The notes under the pieces: generated by a model
Told to the model about the DNA's origin: nothing
Database searches by the model: none
Seen by the model: the letters and a program-made list of their open reading frames with translations, nothing else
Origin: CALKJU01 sp046349355
Lineage (GTDB): Bacteria > Pseudomonadota > Alphaproteobacteria > Geminicoccales > Geminicoccaceae
DNA: 64,000 nucleotides
Direction: 5' to 3'
Assembly (NCBI GenBank): GCA_046349355.1
Contig: JAXMCM010000030.1
Location: 10,052-74,051 of the forward strand
Program-made: the position numbers and the translations under genes
In this document: one piece after another, positions 1 to 6,504 of the stretch
Layout: every line of letters starts with the position of its first letter
Numbering within the stretch: the first letter of the stretch is position 1

Positions 1-987
1 CACCCGGCTCCTTGCCGCGGCGCTCCTCTTCCTCGAGCAGCTTGCGGGCCTGCTCCTCGGCGCGGCGGCGGGCCTCGTCATCGGCGCGCTTGCGCGCCTC
101 CTCGTCGGCCTTGCGGCGCGCCGCGGCCTCTTCCTCGGCACGACGGCGGGCGGCGTCCTCGTTGGCGCGCCGCGCGTTCTCCTCGGCGCGCTTGCGCGCC
201 TCCTCCTCGACCTTGCGGGCCTCGCTGTAGGCCCGGGTCCGCGCCGCCTTCTCCTCCTCGGTCAGCGGCTTGAGCACCATCCGGCCGCGGCCCTGCAGGC
301 TCTGCGACGGACGGCCGGAAGCACCGGCCGGCGGGCGCACGGCCGGGCGCGACGCGGCCGGAGCCGGGGCGGCAGCGGCCGGCGGGGGGCGGGCGGAGCC
401 GCCGGACGCGGCGCCGGCGCCTCGGCGCGCGGGGCCGCGGCCTCGACGGGCCTGGCCACCGGCTCGGCGACCGGGGCGGGCTCGGGCGCCTTGGCGACGA
501 CCGGCTCCACCGGCGCCGGCTCGACCGGGGCCGGCGCCGCCTTCACCTCGATCACGGGCTCCGGCGCGGGCGGCGTCGGCTCGACCGGTGCTTTGGCCTC
601 GATGACCGGAGCCGGTGCGGGCTCCGGCACGGGGGCGGGCGCCGGCACGGGCTCGGGGGCGCGGGCCACCGCCGGTGCCGGCGGGGCGCCCGGCGTCACG
701 ATGATACGGTTGGGCGTCGCCGCTGCCGGTGCCGCCGCCGGCGTCGCCGCGCGGGCGGCCGGAGCCGCCGGCTGCGCCGGTGCCGGAGCCGCCGCCGGCC
801 GGGCGACCACCGGGGTCGTCGGCCGCGCCCGCTTGACCTCGACCGCGACCGCCTTGCTGCGGCCGTGGCTGAAGCTCTGGCGGACCATGCCGCTCTCGAC
901 GGTCTTCTTGATCTCGAGCCGGCTTCCGCCGGCCGGGCGGGTCAGCTCGATGCGGGCGCCGCGATCCTGGCCCTTGGGATCATTCAT
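1..987 (-). CDS. infB: translation initiation factor IF-2, N-terminal part (partial, apparent frameshift)
   Basis: IF-2 delivers initiator fMet-tRNA to the 30S subunit. Only the N-terminal extension lies in the window; the GTPase domain would be beyond base 1. The ATG at 985-987 starts MNDPKGQDRG, followed by the alphaproteobacterial IF2_N signature (SGMVRQSFSHGRSKAVAVEV). A long Ala/Pro-rich linker follows, and then in another frame MVLKPLTEEEKAA and a charged Ala/Arg/Glu coiled segment down to base 1. The two parts are out of register. The first frame would stop at 262, and adding one G to the six-G run at 384-389 rejoins them into a normal IF-2 linker. I infer a sequencing error or a very recent mutation, since infB is essential. 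It is the last visible gene of the rimP-nusA-ylxR-infB operon, 2 nt after ylxR. Confidence 0.9.
384..389 (-). other. infB: homopolymer with apparent 1-base deletion in infB
   Basis: A run of six G (six C in the coding sense). Upstream, infB is read in one frame; downstream, the conserved MVLKPLTEEEKAA segment is in a frame that needs one more base. Inserting one C here gives a continuous Pro/Ala linker with no stop. Homopolymer undercall is the simplest explanation. Confidence 0.6.
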
Positions 988-989
988 CG

Positions 990-1643
990 TCAGATCGAGT
1001 CCTCTGTGCCTACTTCCGCATCGACCGTTCCGCGACCGCCCGCGGCGGCGCGGAAACCCTCAAGTCGCGCCGTCTCGGCGAGCAGCCGCCTGGCCAACCC
1101 GCCCGGCGCGATGCCGACATGCACCGCATCGTCCCGGCCCAGCGCACCGCCCAGCTCGCGCCGGTCGAAGAGCTCGACCAACGGCAAGCCAGCCGCCAGG
1201 GCGCGCAACTTGCGGCGGCCATCCGCCGCACCGTCACGCGCTCCCAGCAGCACGGCCACCGTGCCCTGTCGCAAGCCGTCCGCGACCTGGTCGAATCCGG
1301 CAATGACCTGCCCGGCCCGGCGCGCCAGACCGACAAGGTCGAGGCAGCGTCGCGCCAGCATGGTCTCCACCTGATCGGCGAGATCGGGAGGAACCTGAAC
1401 GCGCTGGCGGGCAGCCCGCGCGAACAGTCCCTTGGCGACAGCGAGGCTTATAGCACTACGCTGCGCGGACAGCCAGACGCCCCGCCCGGGCAGCCGCGCG
1501 TCGACGTCCGCCACCACCCGGCCGTCGGGGCCGACGACGAACCGCACCATCGCGTCGCGCGGCTTCGACACGCGCTCGGCGATGCAGCGCCGGCCGCCCT
1601 TGCGGCCGGGGCCCTCGTCGACCAGCAGCTCCTCGTCGCTCAC
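990..1643 (-). CDS. ylxR: YlxR/RnpM-type RNA-binding protein with C-terminal L7Ae-like domain
   Basis: A 217-residue RNA-binding protein of the nusA-infB operon. Residues about 15-90 form the YlxR (DUF448) fold, with the typical GGRRCIAER start and the LPGRGVWL motif. Residues about 105-205 resemble an L7Ae/L30e-like domain (CLDLVGLARRAGQVIAGFD, then VAVLLGARDGA). The two-domain form is usual in alphaproteobacteria. In Firmicutes, YlxR (RnpM) binds RNase P RNA; the role here is less clear. The ATG overlaps the nusA stop by 4 nt, so the two are translationally coupled. Confidence 0.88.
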   Translation of the reverse strand: MSDEELLVDEGPGRKGGRRCIAERVSKPRDAMVRFVVGPDGRVVADVDARLPGRGVWLSAQRSAISLAVAKGLFARAARQRVQVPPDLADQVETMLARRCLDLVGLARRAGQVIAGFDQVADGLRQGTVAVLLGARDGAADGRRKLRALAAGLPLVELFDRRELGGALGRDDAVHVGIAPGGLARRLLAETARLEGFRAAAGGRGTVDAEVGTEDSI

Positions 1644-3265
1644 GCGGACGGCTGTTCCTCCTCGGCGGGCAGCTCCTCGGCCGCCGGCGCCTCGATCCAG
1701 CCGAGGCGCACGCGGGCGTCGAGGATCAGGTCGCCGGCATCCTCGACCGACAGCGGCGAGGCCTTGACCAGGCGGTCGACCTCCGCCTGCGCCATGGAAC
1801 CGATCTCGGCGAGATTGGGTCCATCCTCGACCAGCAGGGCGGCCAGCTCGCCGCCCGACAGGTCGGCGAAGTCCTCGAGGCTGAGCACGCCCTTGCGGCC
1901 GAGGCCGACGATGGCGCCGAGCTCGAGCCGGTCGTACTCGACGAGGTCCTCGCTCATGCCGAGCTCCTCGGCCTCGCCGCGCAGCGCCTGCTCGCGTTCC
2001 TCGATCCAGGTCTGGGCGCGCTCCTTGAGCGCCTGGCCGATCTCCTCGTCGAAGCCCTGGATGCCGGCCAGCTCCTCGACGTCGGTGGCGGCCAGCTCCT
2101 CGATCGAGGTGTAGCCCTCGGTGGCGAGCAGCTGGGCGATGACCTCCTCGACGTTCAGCTCGTTCGCGAACAGCTGCGTCAGCTCGCGGAACTCGCGGCT
2201 GCGCCGCTCGGACTCGTCGGTCTCCGAGATGATGTCGATGTCCCAGCCGGTGAGCTGCGAGGCGAGCCGCACGTTCTGGCCGCGGCGGCCGATCGCGATG
2301 TGCTGCATGTGGTCGGGGACGATCACCTCGATCCGCTTGTTCTCGGGATCGAGCACGACCTTCGACACCTCGGCCGGGGCCAGGGCGTTGACCACGAAGG
2401 TGGCGGGATCGGACGACCAGGGGATGATGTCGACCTTCTCGCCGGCCAGCTCCTGGACGACGGCCTGCACGCGGCTGCCGCGCATGCCGACGCAGGCGCC
2501 GACCGGGTCGATGCTGCTATCCTTGGAGATGACGGCGATCTTGGCGCGCGAGCCGGGGTCGCGGGCGACCGACTTGATCTCGATGATGCCGTCGTAGATC
2601 TCCGGCACCTCCTGCTCGAACAGCGCGGCCATGAACATCGGATGGGTGCGCGACAGGAAGATCTGCGGCCCGCGGGTCTCGTGGCGGACGTCGTAGATGT
2701 AGGCGCGGATGCGGTCCTTGTTGCGGAAGCTCTCGCGCGGGATCAGGTCGTCGCGGCGGACGATGGCCTCGCCCTTGCCGAGGTCGACGAGCACGCTGCC
2801 GTGCTCCATCCGCTTGACCTCGCCGACGACGATCTCGCCGATGCGGTCCTTGAACTCGGCGTACTGCCGCTCGCGCTCGTATTCGCGAACCTTCTGGACG
2901 ATGACCTGCTTGGCGCTCTGCGCGGCGATGCGGCCGAGGTCGATCTGCGGCAGGGGCTCCCAGATCTCGTCGCCGACCTGGGCCGCCGGGTTCTGCGCCT
3001 GGGCGTCCTCGAGCGCGATCTGCTTGTTCGGGTCCTCGACCACCTCGGCCGCCTCGAGCACCCGCCACAGCCGCATCTCGCCGCTCTTGCGGTCGAACTC
3101 GGCGCGGATCTCGTGGTCCTGGCCGTACTTGCGCCGGGCGGCGGTCTGGTAGGCCTGCTCGATGACCTCGATCACCTCGTTGACGCTGATGGCCTTTTCC
3201 TGGGCCACCGTCTCGGCAACGCGGAGCAGCTCGGCCCGGCTCAGCGGCGTCATACCCAAATCCAT
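1640..3265 (-). CDS. nusA: transcription termination/antitermination factor NusA
   Basis: NusA binds RNA polymerase and nascent RNA and modulates pausing, termination and antitermination. The 541-residue product has the N-terminal RNAP-binding domain (residues 1 to about 130), an S1 domain (VVGEVKRMEHGSVLVDLG, then a stretch ending ... FLSRTHP), the KH pair (VGACVGMRGSRVQAVV and IAIGRRGQNVRLASQL) and two acidic C-terminal helix-hairpin repeats rich in Glu/Leu. The start at 3265 (MDLGMTPLSRAELL) is preceded by AGGGGA at good spacing. An upstream in-frame start at 3325 would add 20 residues lying inside rimP and is not favoured. There are 10 nt between the rimP stop and this start. Confidence 0.96.
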   Translation of the reverse strand: MDLGMTPLSRAELLRVAETVAQEKAISVNEVIEVIEQAYQTAARRKYGQDHEIRAEFDRKSGEMRLWRVLEAAEVVEDPNKQIALEDAQAQNPAAQVGDEIWEPLPQIDLGRIAAQSAKQVIVQKVREYERERQYAEFKDRIGEIVVGEVKRMEHGSVLVDLGKGEAIVRRDDLIPRESFRNKDRIRAYIYDVRHETRGPQIFLSRTHPMFMAALFEQEVPEIYDGIIEIKSVARDPGSRAKIAVISKDSSIDPVGACVGMRGSRVQAVVQELAGEKVDIIPWSSDPATFVVNALAPAEVSKVVLDPENKRIEVIVPDHMQHIAIGRRGQNVRLASQLTGWDIDIISETDESERRSREFRELTQLFANELNVEEVIAQLLATEGYTSIEELAATDVEELAGIQGFDEEIGQALKERAQTWIEEREQALRGEAEELGMSEDLVEYDRLELGAIVGLGRKGVLSLEDFADLSGGELAALLVEDGPNLAEIGSMAQAEVDRLVKASPLSVEDAGDLILDARVRLGWIEAPAAEELPAEEEQPSA

Positions 3266-3275
3266 GGTGCGTCCC

Positions 3276-3743
3276 CTAGGTCCGGCGCGGTCGCAACGGG
3301 CGGCCGCGCGCACCGCCAAAAACATCGTCCGGCAGCACCAGCCGCGCCTTGCCGATCCGGGCCAGCGGCAGCCGGTACAGGGTCCCCTCGGTCTCGATCA
3401 GCACCTCGCCGTTCTCGAGGCCGCGCAGGGCACCCTTGAAACGCTTGCGTCCCTCGATCGGGTCCACGGCCTCGACGAGCTCGACGCGCGCCGGCTGGCC
3501 GGCGAAGCGGACATAGTCCTCGGGCTTGACGAGCGGACGCTCGAGGCCCGGCGAGCTGACCTCGAGCCGGTAGGCGCCGCGCACCGGATCCTCGACGTCG
3601 AGGATCGCCGAGATCGCATGGCTCAGCTCGGCGCAGTCCTCGACCGTCATGATCCGCTCGCGGTCGAGCGGCTCGGCCATCACCTGCAGCGTGCTGCTGC
3701 GCGATCCCTTCATGAACCGCACCTGCACGAGCTCGAAGCCCAT
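3276..3743 (-). CDS. rimP: ribosome maturation factor RimP (start uncertain)
   Basis: RimP assists 30S subunit maturation. From the ATG at 3743 the 155 residues read MGFELVQVRFMKG, then the family signatures MTVEDCAELSHAISAILDVEDP and YRLEVSSPGLERPL, and a C-terminal SH3-like domain. Family members begin about 10-15 residues earlier, and the matching residues TIAELIEPSINA are indeed encoded in frame up to about 3779. No ATG, GTG or TTG exists in that frame between 3743 and the in-frame stop at 3966-3968. True initiation may therefore use CTG (3765-3767), ATT (3774-3776) or another rare codon, or one base may be wrong. It is the first gene of the nusA operon. Confidence 0.9.
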   Translation of the reverse strand: MGFELVQVRFMKGSRSSTLQVMAEPLDRERIMTVEDCAELSHAISAILDVEDPVRGAYRLEVSSPGLERPLVKPEDYVRFAGQPARVELVEAVDPIEGRKRFKGALRGLENGEVLIETEGTLYRLPLARIGKARLVLPDDVFGGARGRPLRPRRT

Positions 3744-3817
3744 GGCGTTGATGGACGGCTCGATCAGCTCAGCAATCGTCGGAAAGGGCGTGGTCCCAGG
3801 CTTGCGGACACGCCAAA

Positions 3818-3843
3818 GGGGAGCGGGCGCAAGCCCACTCTCC
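3818..3843 (-). promoter_or_regulatory. stable hairpin in the rimP-nusA operon leader
   Basis: Read on the minus strand, GGAGAGTGGGC and GCCCGCTCCCC pair as an 11-bp stem (one A:C mismatch, one G:U) around a TTGC loop, followed by TTTGG. It lies about 75 nt before the first recognisable rimP ATG. A leader attenuator or processing element is plausible, since nusA operons are commonly autoregulated through their leaders. No U-tract follows, so an ordinary terminator is unlikely. Confidence 0.45.
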
Positions 3844-3958
3844 GACGTGGACCGCCGATGAGGAGTAGCGCGGATATGGCGCGTCCGGCGGCGCGGCGCA
3901 AGGGTTTTCGCGCGATCGCGCGCACCGGGTCGCGACAGGGCGCGATTAGGTGTTCGGC

Positions 3959-3964
3959 ATATTA
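3959..3964 (-). promoter_or_regulatory. candidate -10 element for the rimP operon
   Basis: TAATAT on the minus strand, in the most AT-rich part of the intergenic region. The hexamer 17 bp upstream matches the -35 consensus poorly. It would give a leader of about 200 nt containing the hairpin. Confidence 0.3.
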
Positions 3965-3988
3965 ATCAACTCTCAGGCGAGAAGCCGA

Positions 3989-3994
3989 TTGACA
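3989..3994 (+). promoter_or_regulatory. candidate -35 element TTGACA for the diheme cytochrome gene
   Basis: A perfect TTGACA about 100 nt before the ATG at 4093. No good -10 hexamer lies at 16-18 bp (best is a weak CAATAC further on), so the site may be fortuitous. Confidence 0.25.
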
Positions 3995-4092
3995 CCAATC
4001 CGGTTTGCCCGCAACCAATACGCTCGTCGTCGCCCCGAAGAACGGGTGGAAGCGCCAACAACGTAACATCAAGCTAAGACAAGGGCGTCAAC

Positions 4093-5616
4093 ATGTTTGA
4101 GAACGCGCAGATGTCGCGCCATGCCGGCGCGGCGATGGCCTTGCTTTGTGCCTTGCTCAGTGCTCAACCAGTGGTCGCGCATCAGGCGGTGCCGGCCAAG
4201 CTCCTCGCCCAGGTCGAGCCCCGCAAGGGCCCGAAGCCGCGGCCCGGACCGGACCTCGTCGAGCGCGGCCGGCGCCTGTTCGAGGAGGAGACGTTCGGCG
4301 GCAACGGCCGCACCTGCGCCTCCTGCCATCCGGCCAGCAACAACTTCACCCTCGATCCGGCCTTCATCGCCACGCTGCCGCCCGACGATCCGCTGTTCGT
4401 GGCGGAGTTCAACCCGGCCCTGGCGACGCTCGAGAAGCCGGCGCTGATGCGGCAACACGCACTGATCCTCGAGAACCTCGACGGCTTCGACCGGCCCGGC
4501 GTGATGCGCAGCGTCTCGCATACCCTGTCGCTGAGCCTGACCACCGCGCCGGACCCGGCGACGCAGCCGGTGCCGGCCGGCTCGCCGGCCCTGGAGGGTG
4601 CGCTCGGCTGGTCGGGCGACGGCTCGCCCGGCACCGGCACCTTGCGCAACTTCGCCATCGGCGCCGTGATCCAGCACATGCCGCGCACGCTCGGGCGGCA
4701 GAACGGCACCGACTTCCGCCTGCCGACCGAGGACGAGCTCGACGCGCTCGAGGCGTTCCAGCTGTCGCTCGGGCGCCAGGCCGACGACGAGGTCAACCGG
4801 TCGACGCTCGACTTCGCCGAGGCCGACGCCGACATCGGCCGCGACATGTTCTTCGGCATCAACGGCCGGGCCCTGATCGTCCGCGACGGCACGACCCGCA
4901 CCTGCTCGGGCTGCCATGGGAACGTCAACGTCAACAACGGGCTCGGGCGCAACCAGAACCGCAGTACCGGCGTCGGCCGGGTCGCCAACGCCCCGCCCTG
5001 CCTCGACGCGACGGTTCCGGGTGACGGCGGTTACGGCCAGACGCCGGTGACCACCGTGAGCCGGGCCGCGGTCTGCGGCTCGGGCGAGGGGACCATCACC
5101 TACGTCGGCACCGAGCTGTTCAACCCGCCGCCGCTGGTCGAGGCGGCGGATACCGGGCCGTTCTTCCACAACAACTCGGCGACGACGCTCGAGGAGGCCA
5201 TCGCCTTCTACAACTCCGATGCCTTCAACGATGCCTCGCCGTCGGCGGCGACGACCACCTTGCCGCTGGGGCGCGGCTTCCAGCTCGACGCCGTGCAGGT
5301 CCGCCAGCTGGCGGCTTTCCTGCGTGGCCTCAATGCCGACGAGAACGCGCGCACCGCGATCGAGCTGATCGACCGCGCCGCCACGCTCAACCGCGGCCGG
5401 GCCAAGCAGACCCTGCGGCTTGCCCTGGGCGAGACGCGCGACGCGATCCGGGTCCTGCGCGCGGTGCAGCCGGCGCTGTTCGCGGACTCCGGCGCGGTGG
5501 CGTCGCTGGTCGAGGCGAGGGAGCTGCTGCAGGACGCGGTGCGCGGCAACGACGTCACCGAGGCGGCGCAGGCCAGGGTCGCGCTGGAGCGGGCGCGGGG
5601 CCAGATCGTGAACTGA
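4093..5616 (+). CDS. periplasmic diheme cytochrome c, CcP/MauG/RoxA-like
   Basis: A 507-residue exported protein with a signal peptide (residues 1 to about 29, ending near QPVVAH). It has two covalent heme sites, CASCH at 75-79 and CSGCH at 271-275, each in its own cytochrome-c-like domain about 195 residues apart. This matches the bacterial diheme peroxidase superfamily, which also includes MauG and the rubber oxygenases. The long insertions (PPCLDATVPGDGG, FFHNNSATTLEEAIAFY) and the helical C-terminal tail after about residue 410 differ from a minimal CcpA peroxidase (about 320 residues). The substrate cannot be named. It stands alone between the rimP operon and a DUF1345 gene; a strong hairpin follows at 5636-5681. 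Confidence 0.8.
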   Translation: MFENAQMSRHAGAAMALLCALLSAQPVVAHQAVPAKLLAQVEPRKGPKPRPGPDLVERGRRLFEEETFGGNGRTCASCHPASNNFTLDPAFIATLPPDDPLFVAEFNPALATLEKPALMRQHALILENLDGFDRPGVMRSVSHTLSLSLTTAPDPATQPVPAGSPALEGALGWSGDGSPGTGTLRNFAIGAVIQHMPRTLGRQNGTDFRLPTEDELDALEAFQLSLGRQADDEVNRSTLDFAEADADIGRDMFFGINGRALIVRDGTTRTCSGCHGNVNVNNGLGRNQNRSTGVGRVANAPPCLDATVPGDGGYGQTPVTTVSRAAVCGSGEGTITYVGTELFNPPPLVEAADTGPFFHNNSATTLEEAIAFYNSDAFNDASPSAATTTLPLGRGFQLDAVQVRQLAAFLRGLNADENARTAIELIDRAATLNRGRAKQTLRLALGETRDAIRVLRAVQPALFADSGAVASLVEARELLQDAVRGNDVTEAAQARVALERARGQIVN

Positions 5617-5635
5617 GCCCAAGGGGCTCGATTCG

Positions 5636-5681
5636 GCACGCCACCGTGGCCGGCCCCGGCGCGGCGGCCACGGAGGCGTGC
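5636..5681 (+). terminator. hairpin after the diheme cytochrome gene
   Basis: GCACGCC, a mismatch, then CCGTGGCC pair with GGCCACGG, a mismatch and GGCGTGC: 15 pairs broken by one A:A, with a GC-rich loop. It lies 20 nt after the stop codon. No U-tract, as is common in such GC-rich genomes. Confidence 0.5.
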
Positions 5682-5717
5682 TAAGGCCGACGCGACGGGG
5701 GTGTCGCGGAACGCCTG

Positions 5718-6401
5718 ATGAAGCTCCTTCCCGAATCGCTCGCGTCGCGCCACCTGCGCAACGCGCTGCTCGCCGCGGTCGTCGCGGCAGCCATCGTGCT
5801 GCTGGCGGCGTGGCGGCTGTTCTCGCCCGAGATCTCGGTGGCGCTCAGCTGGGACGCCTTCGTCGCGGTGCTCGGCGGCTGGCTGCTGTTCGGCATCACC
5901 CGGCTCCGCGAGCGGACGATGCTGACCAACGTCCGCAACCGGTCGCCCAGCGGGCGGATGCTGGCGGTGCTCGCCACCGCGGCGGCGGCGTTCTCGATCT
6001 ACGCCATCGTCCTGCTGATGGGGGCGACGGGCACCGCGCCGCCCGAGCTCGCCACCCAGCATGTCATCATCGGCGCGGTCACGACGGTCTTGTCGTGGAC
6101 CCTCGTGCATCTCCTGTTCGGGCTGGAATACGCCCGCCTCTACTACACCGTTCCCGACACCGATCCGGAAGGCACGCCGCAGGGCGGCCTCGAGTTTCCC
6201 GGCGGCCAGTCGCCGACCTATTTCGACTTCTTCTACTTCTCCTTCGTCATCGGCGTCGCCTGCCAGACCGCCGACGTGTCGATCACCTCCCGCTCCCTGC
6301 GCAAGGTCTGCCTCGCCCAGGGCCTCGTCGCCTTCGTCTTCAACACGGTCATCCTGGCGGCGACGATCAACGTCGCCGCCGGCCTCGTCTCGAGCGGCTG
6401 A
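5718..6401 (+). CDS. DUF1345 integral membrane protein
   Basis: A 227-residue inner-membrane protein of unknown function. Five hydrophobic segments can be seen (about 14-33, 46-60, 80-102, 113-133 and 200-225). The DUF1345 signature is clear: HLLFGLEYARLYY, then GGLEFPGG, YFDFFYFSFVIGVACQTAD and FVFNTVILAATIN. The start at 5718 is the first ATG and directly precedes the first membrane helix. It is probably monocistronic, since the LacI gene behind it has its own promoter-like region. No functional hint comes from the neighbours. Confidence 0.85.
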   Translation: MKLLPESLASRHLRNALLAAVVAAAIVLLAAWRLFSPEISVALSWDAFVAVLGGWLLFGITRLRERTMLTNVRNRSPSGRMLAVLATAAAAFSIYAIVLLMGATGTAPPELATQHVIIGAVTTVLSWTLVHLLFGLEYARLYYTVPDTDPEGTPQGGLEFPGGQSPTYFDFFYFSFVIGVACQTADVSITSRSLRKVCLAQGLVAFVFNTVILAATINVAAGLVSSG

Positions 6402-6421
6402 GGGACTGCGGCGAACCCGCC

Positions 6422-6468
6422 TTGACAGGCCGCGAAGCCGGCTTCAGGGTATCGGTAAATCGTTTTAC
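6422..6468 (+). promoter_or_regulatory. promoter and LacI-type operator before the sugar importer operon
   Basis: TTGACA at 6422-6427 is a perfect -35. The operator GTAAAT-CG-TTTTAC (6455-6468) is palindromic at 12 of 14 positions around a central CG, the classical LacI-family layout (GTAAAnCGnTTTAC). It sits just downstream of the expected start point and 36 nt before the regulator's TTG codon, as expected for autorepression of the operon. No strong -10 is seen (weak candidates around 6445-6452). Confidence 0.6.
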
Positions 6469-6504
6469 GGGAGGCTCCGGCCCGCGGCCGGACGGAACGA
6501 GGCG

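Larger units (their letters stand above)
3744..4092. other. divergent intergenic region, rimP operon leader and cytochrome promoter
   Basis: About 350 bases between rimP (-) and the diheme cytochrome gene (+). The side nearest rimP holds its missing 5' codons (to about 3779) and a stable hairpin at 3818-3843. Bases 3955-4025 are the most AT-rich part and hold promoter-like hexamers for both strands. I see no further gene. Confidence 0.5.

Noticed and set aside
12..230. A Ser/Arg/Ala-rich plus-strand frame at the window edge
   Set aside because: Mirror image of the charged coiled segment of infB.
500..840. Apparent repeat array of Ala/Pro codons
   Set aside because: Ordinary low-complexity linker of IF-2, not a DNA repeat or CRISPR.
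4069..5622. A 517-codon minus-strand frame opposite the diheme cytochrome
   Set aside because: Arg/Gly/Val-rich shadow; the plus strand has a signal peptide and two heme sites.
6061..6504. Upstream extension of the LacI-binding protein frame from 6061
   Set aside because: It overlaps the DUF1345 gene in another frame and has Arg/Ser-rich shadow composition; the LacI domain starts directly at 6505.
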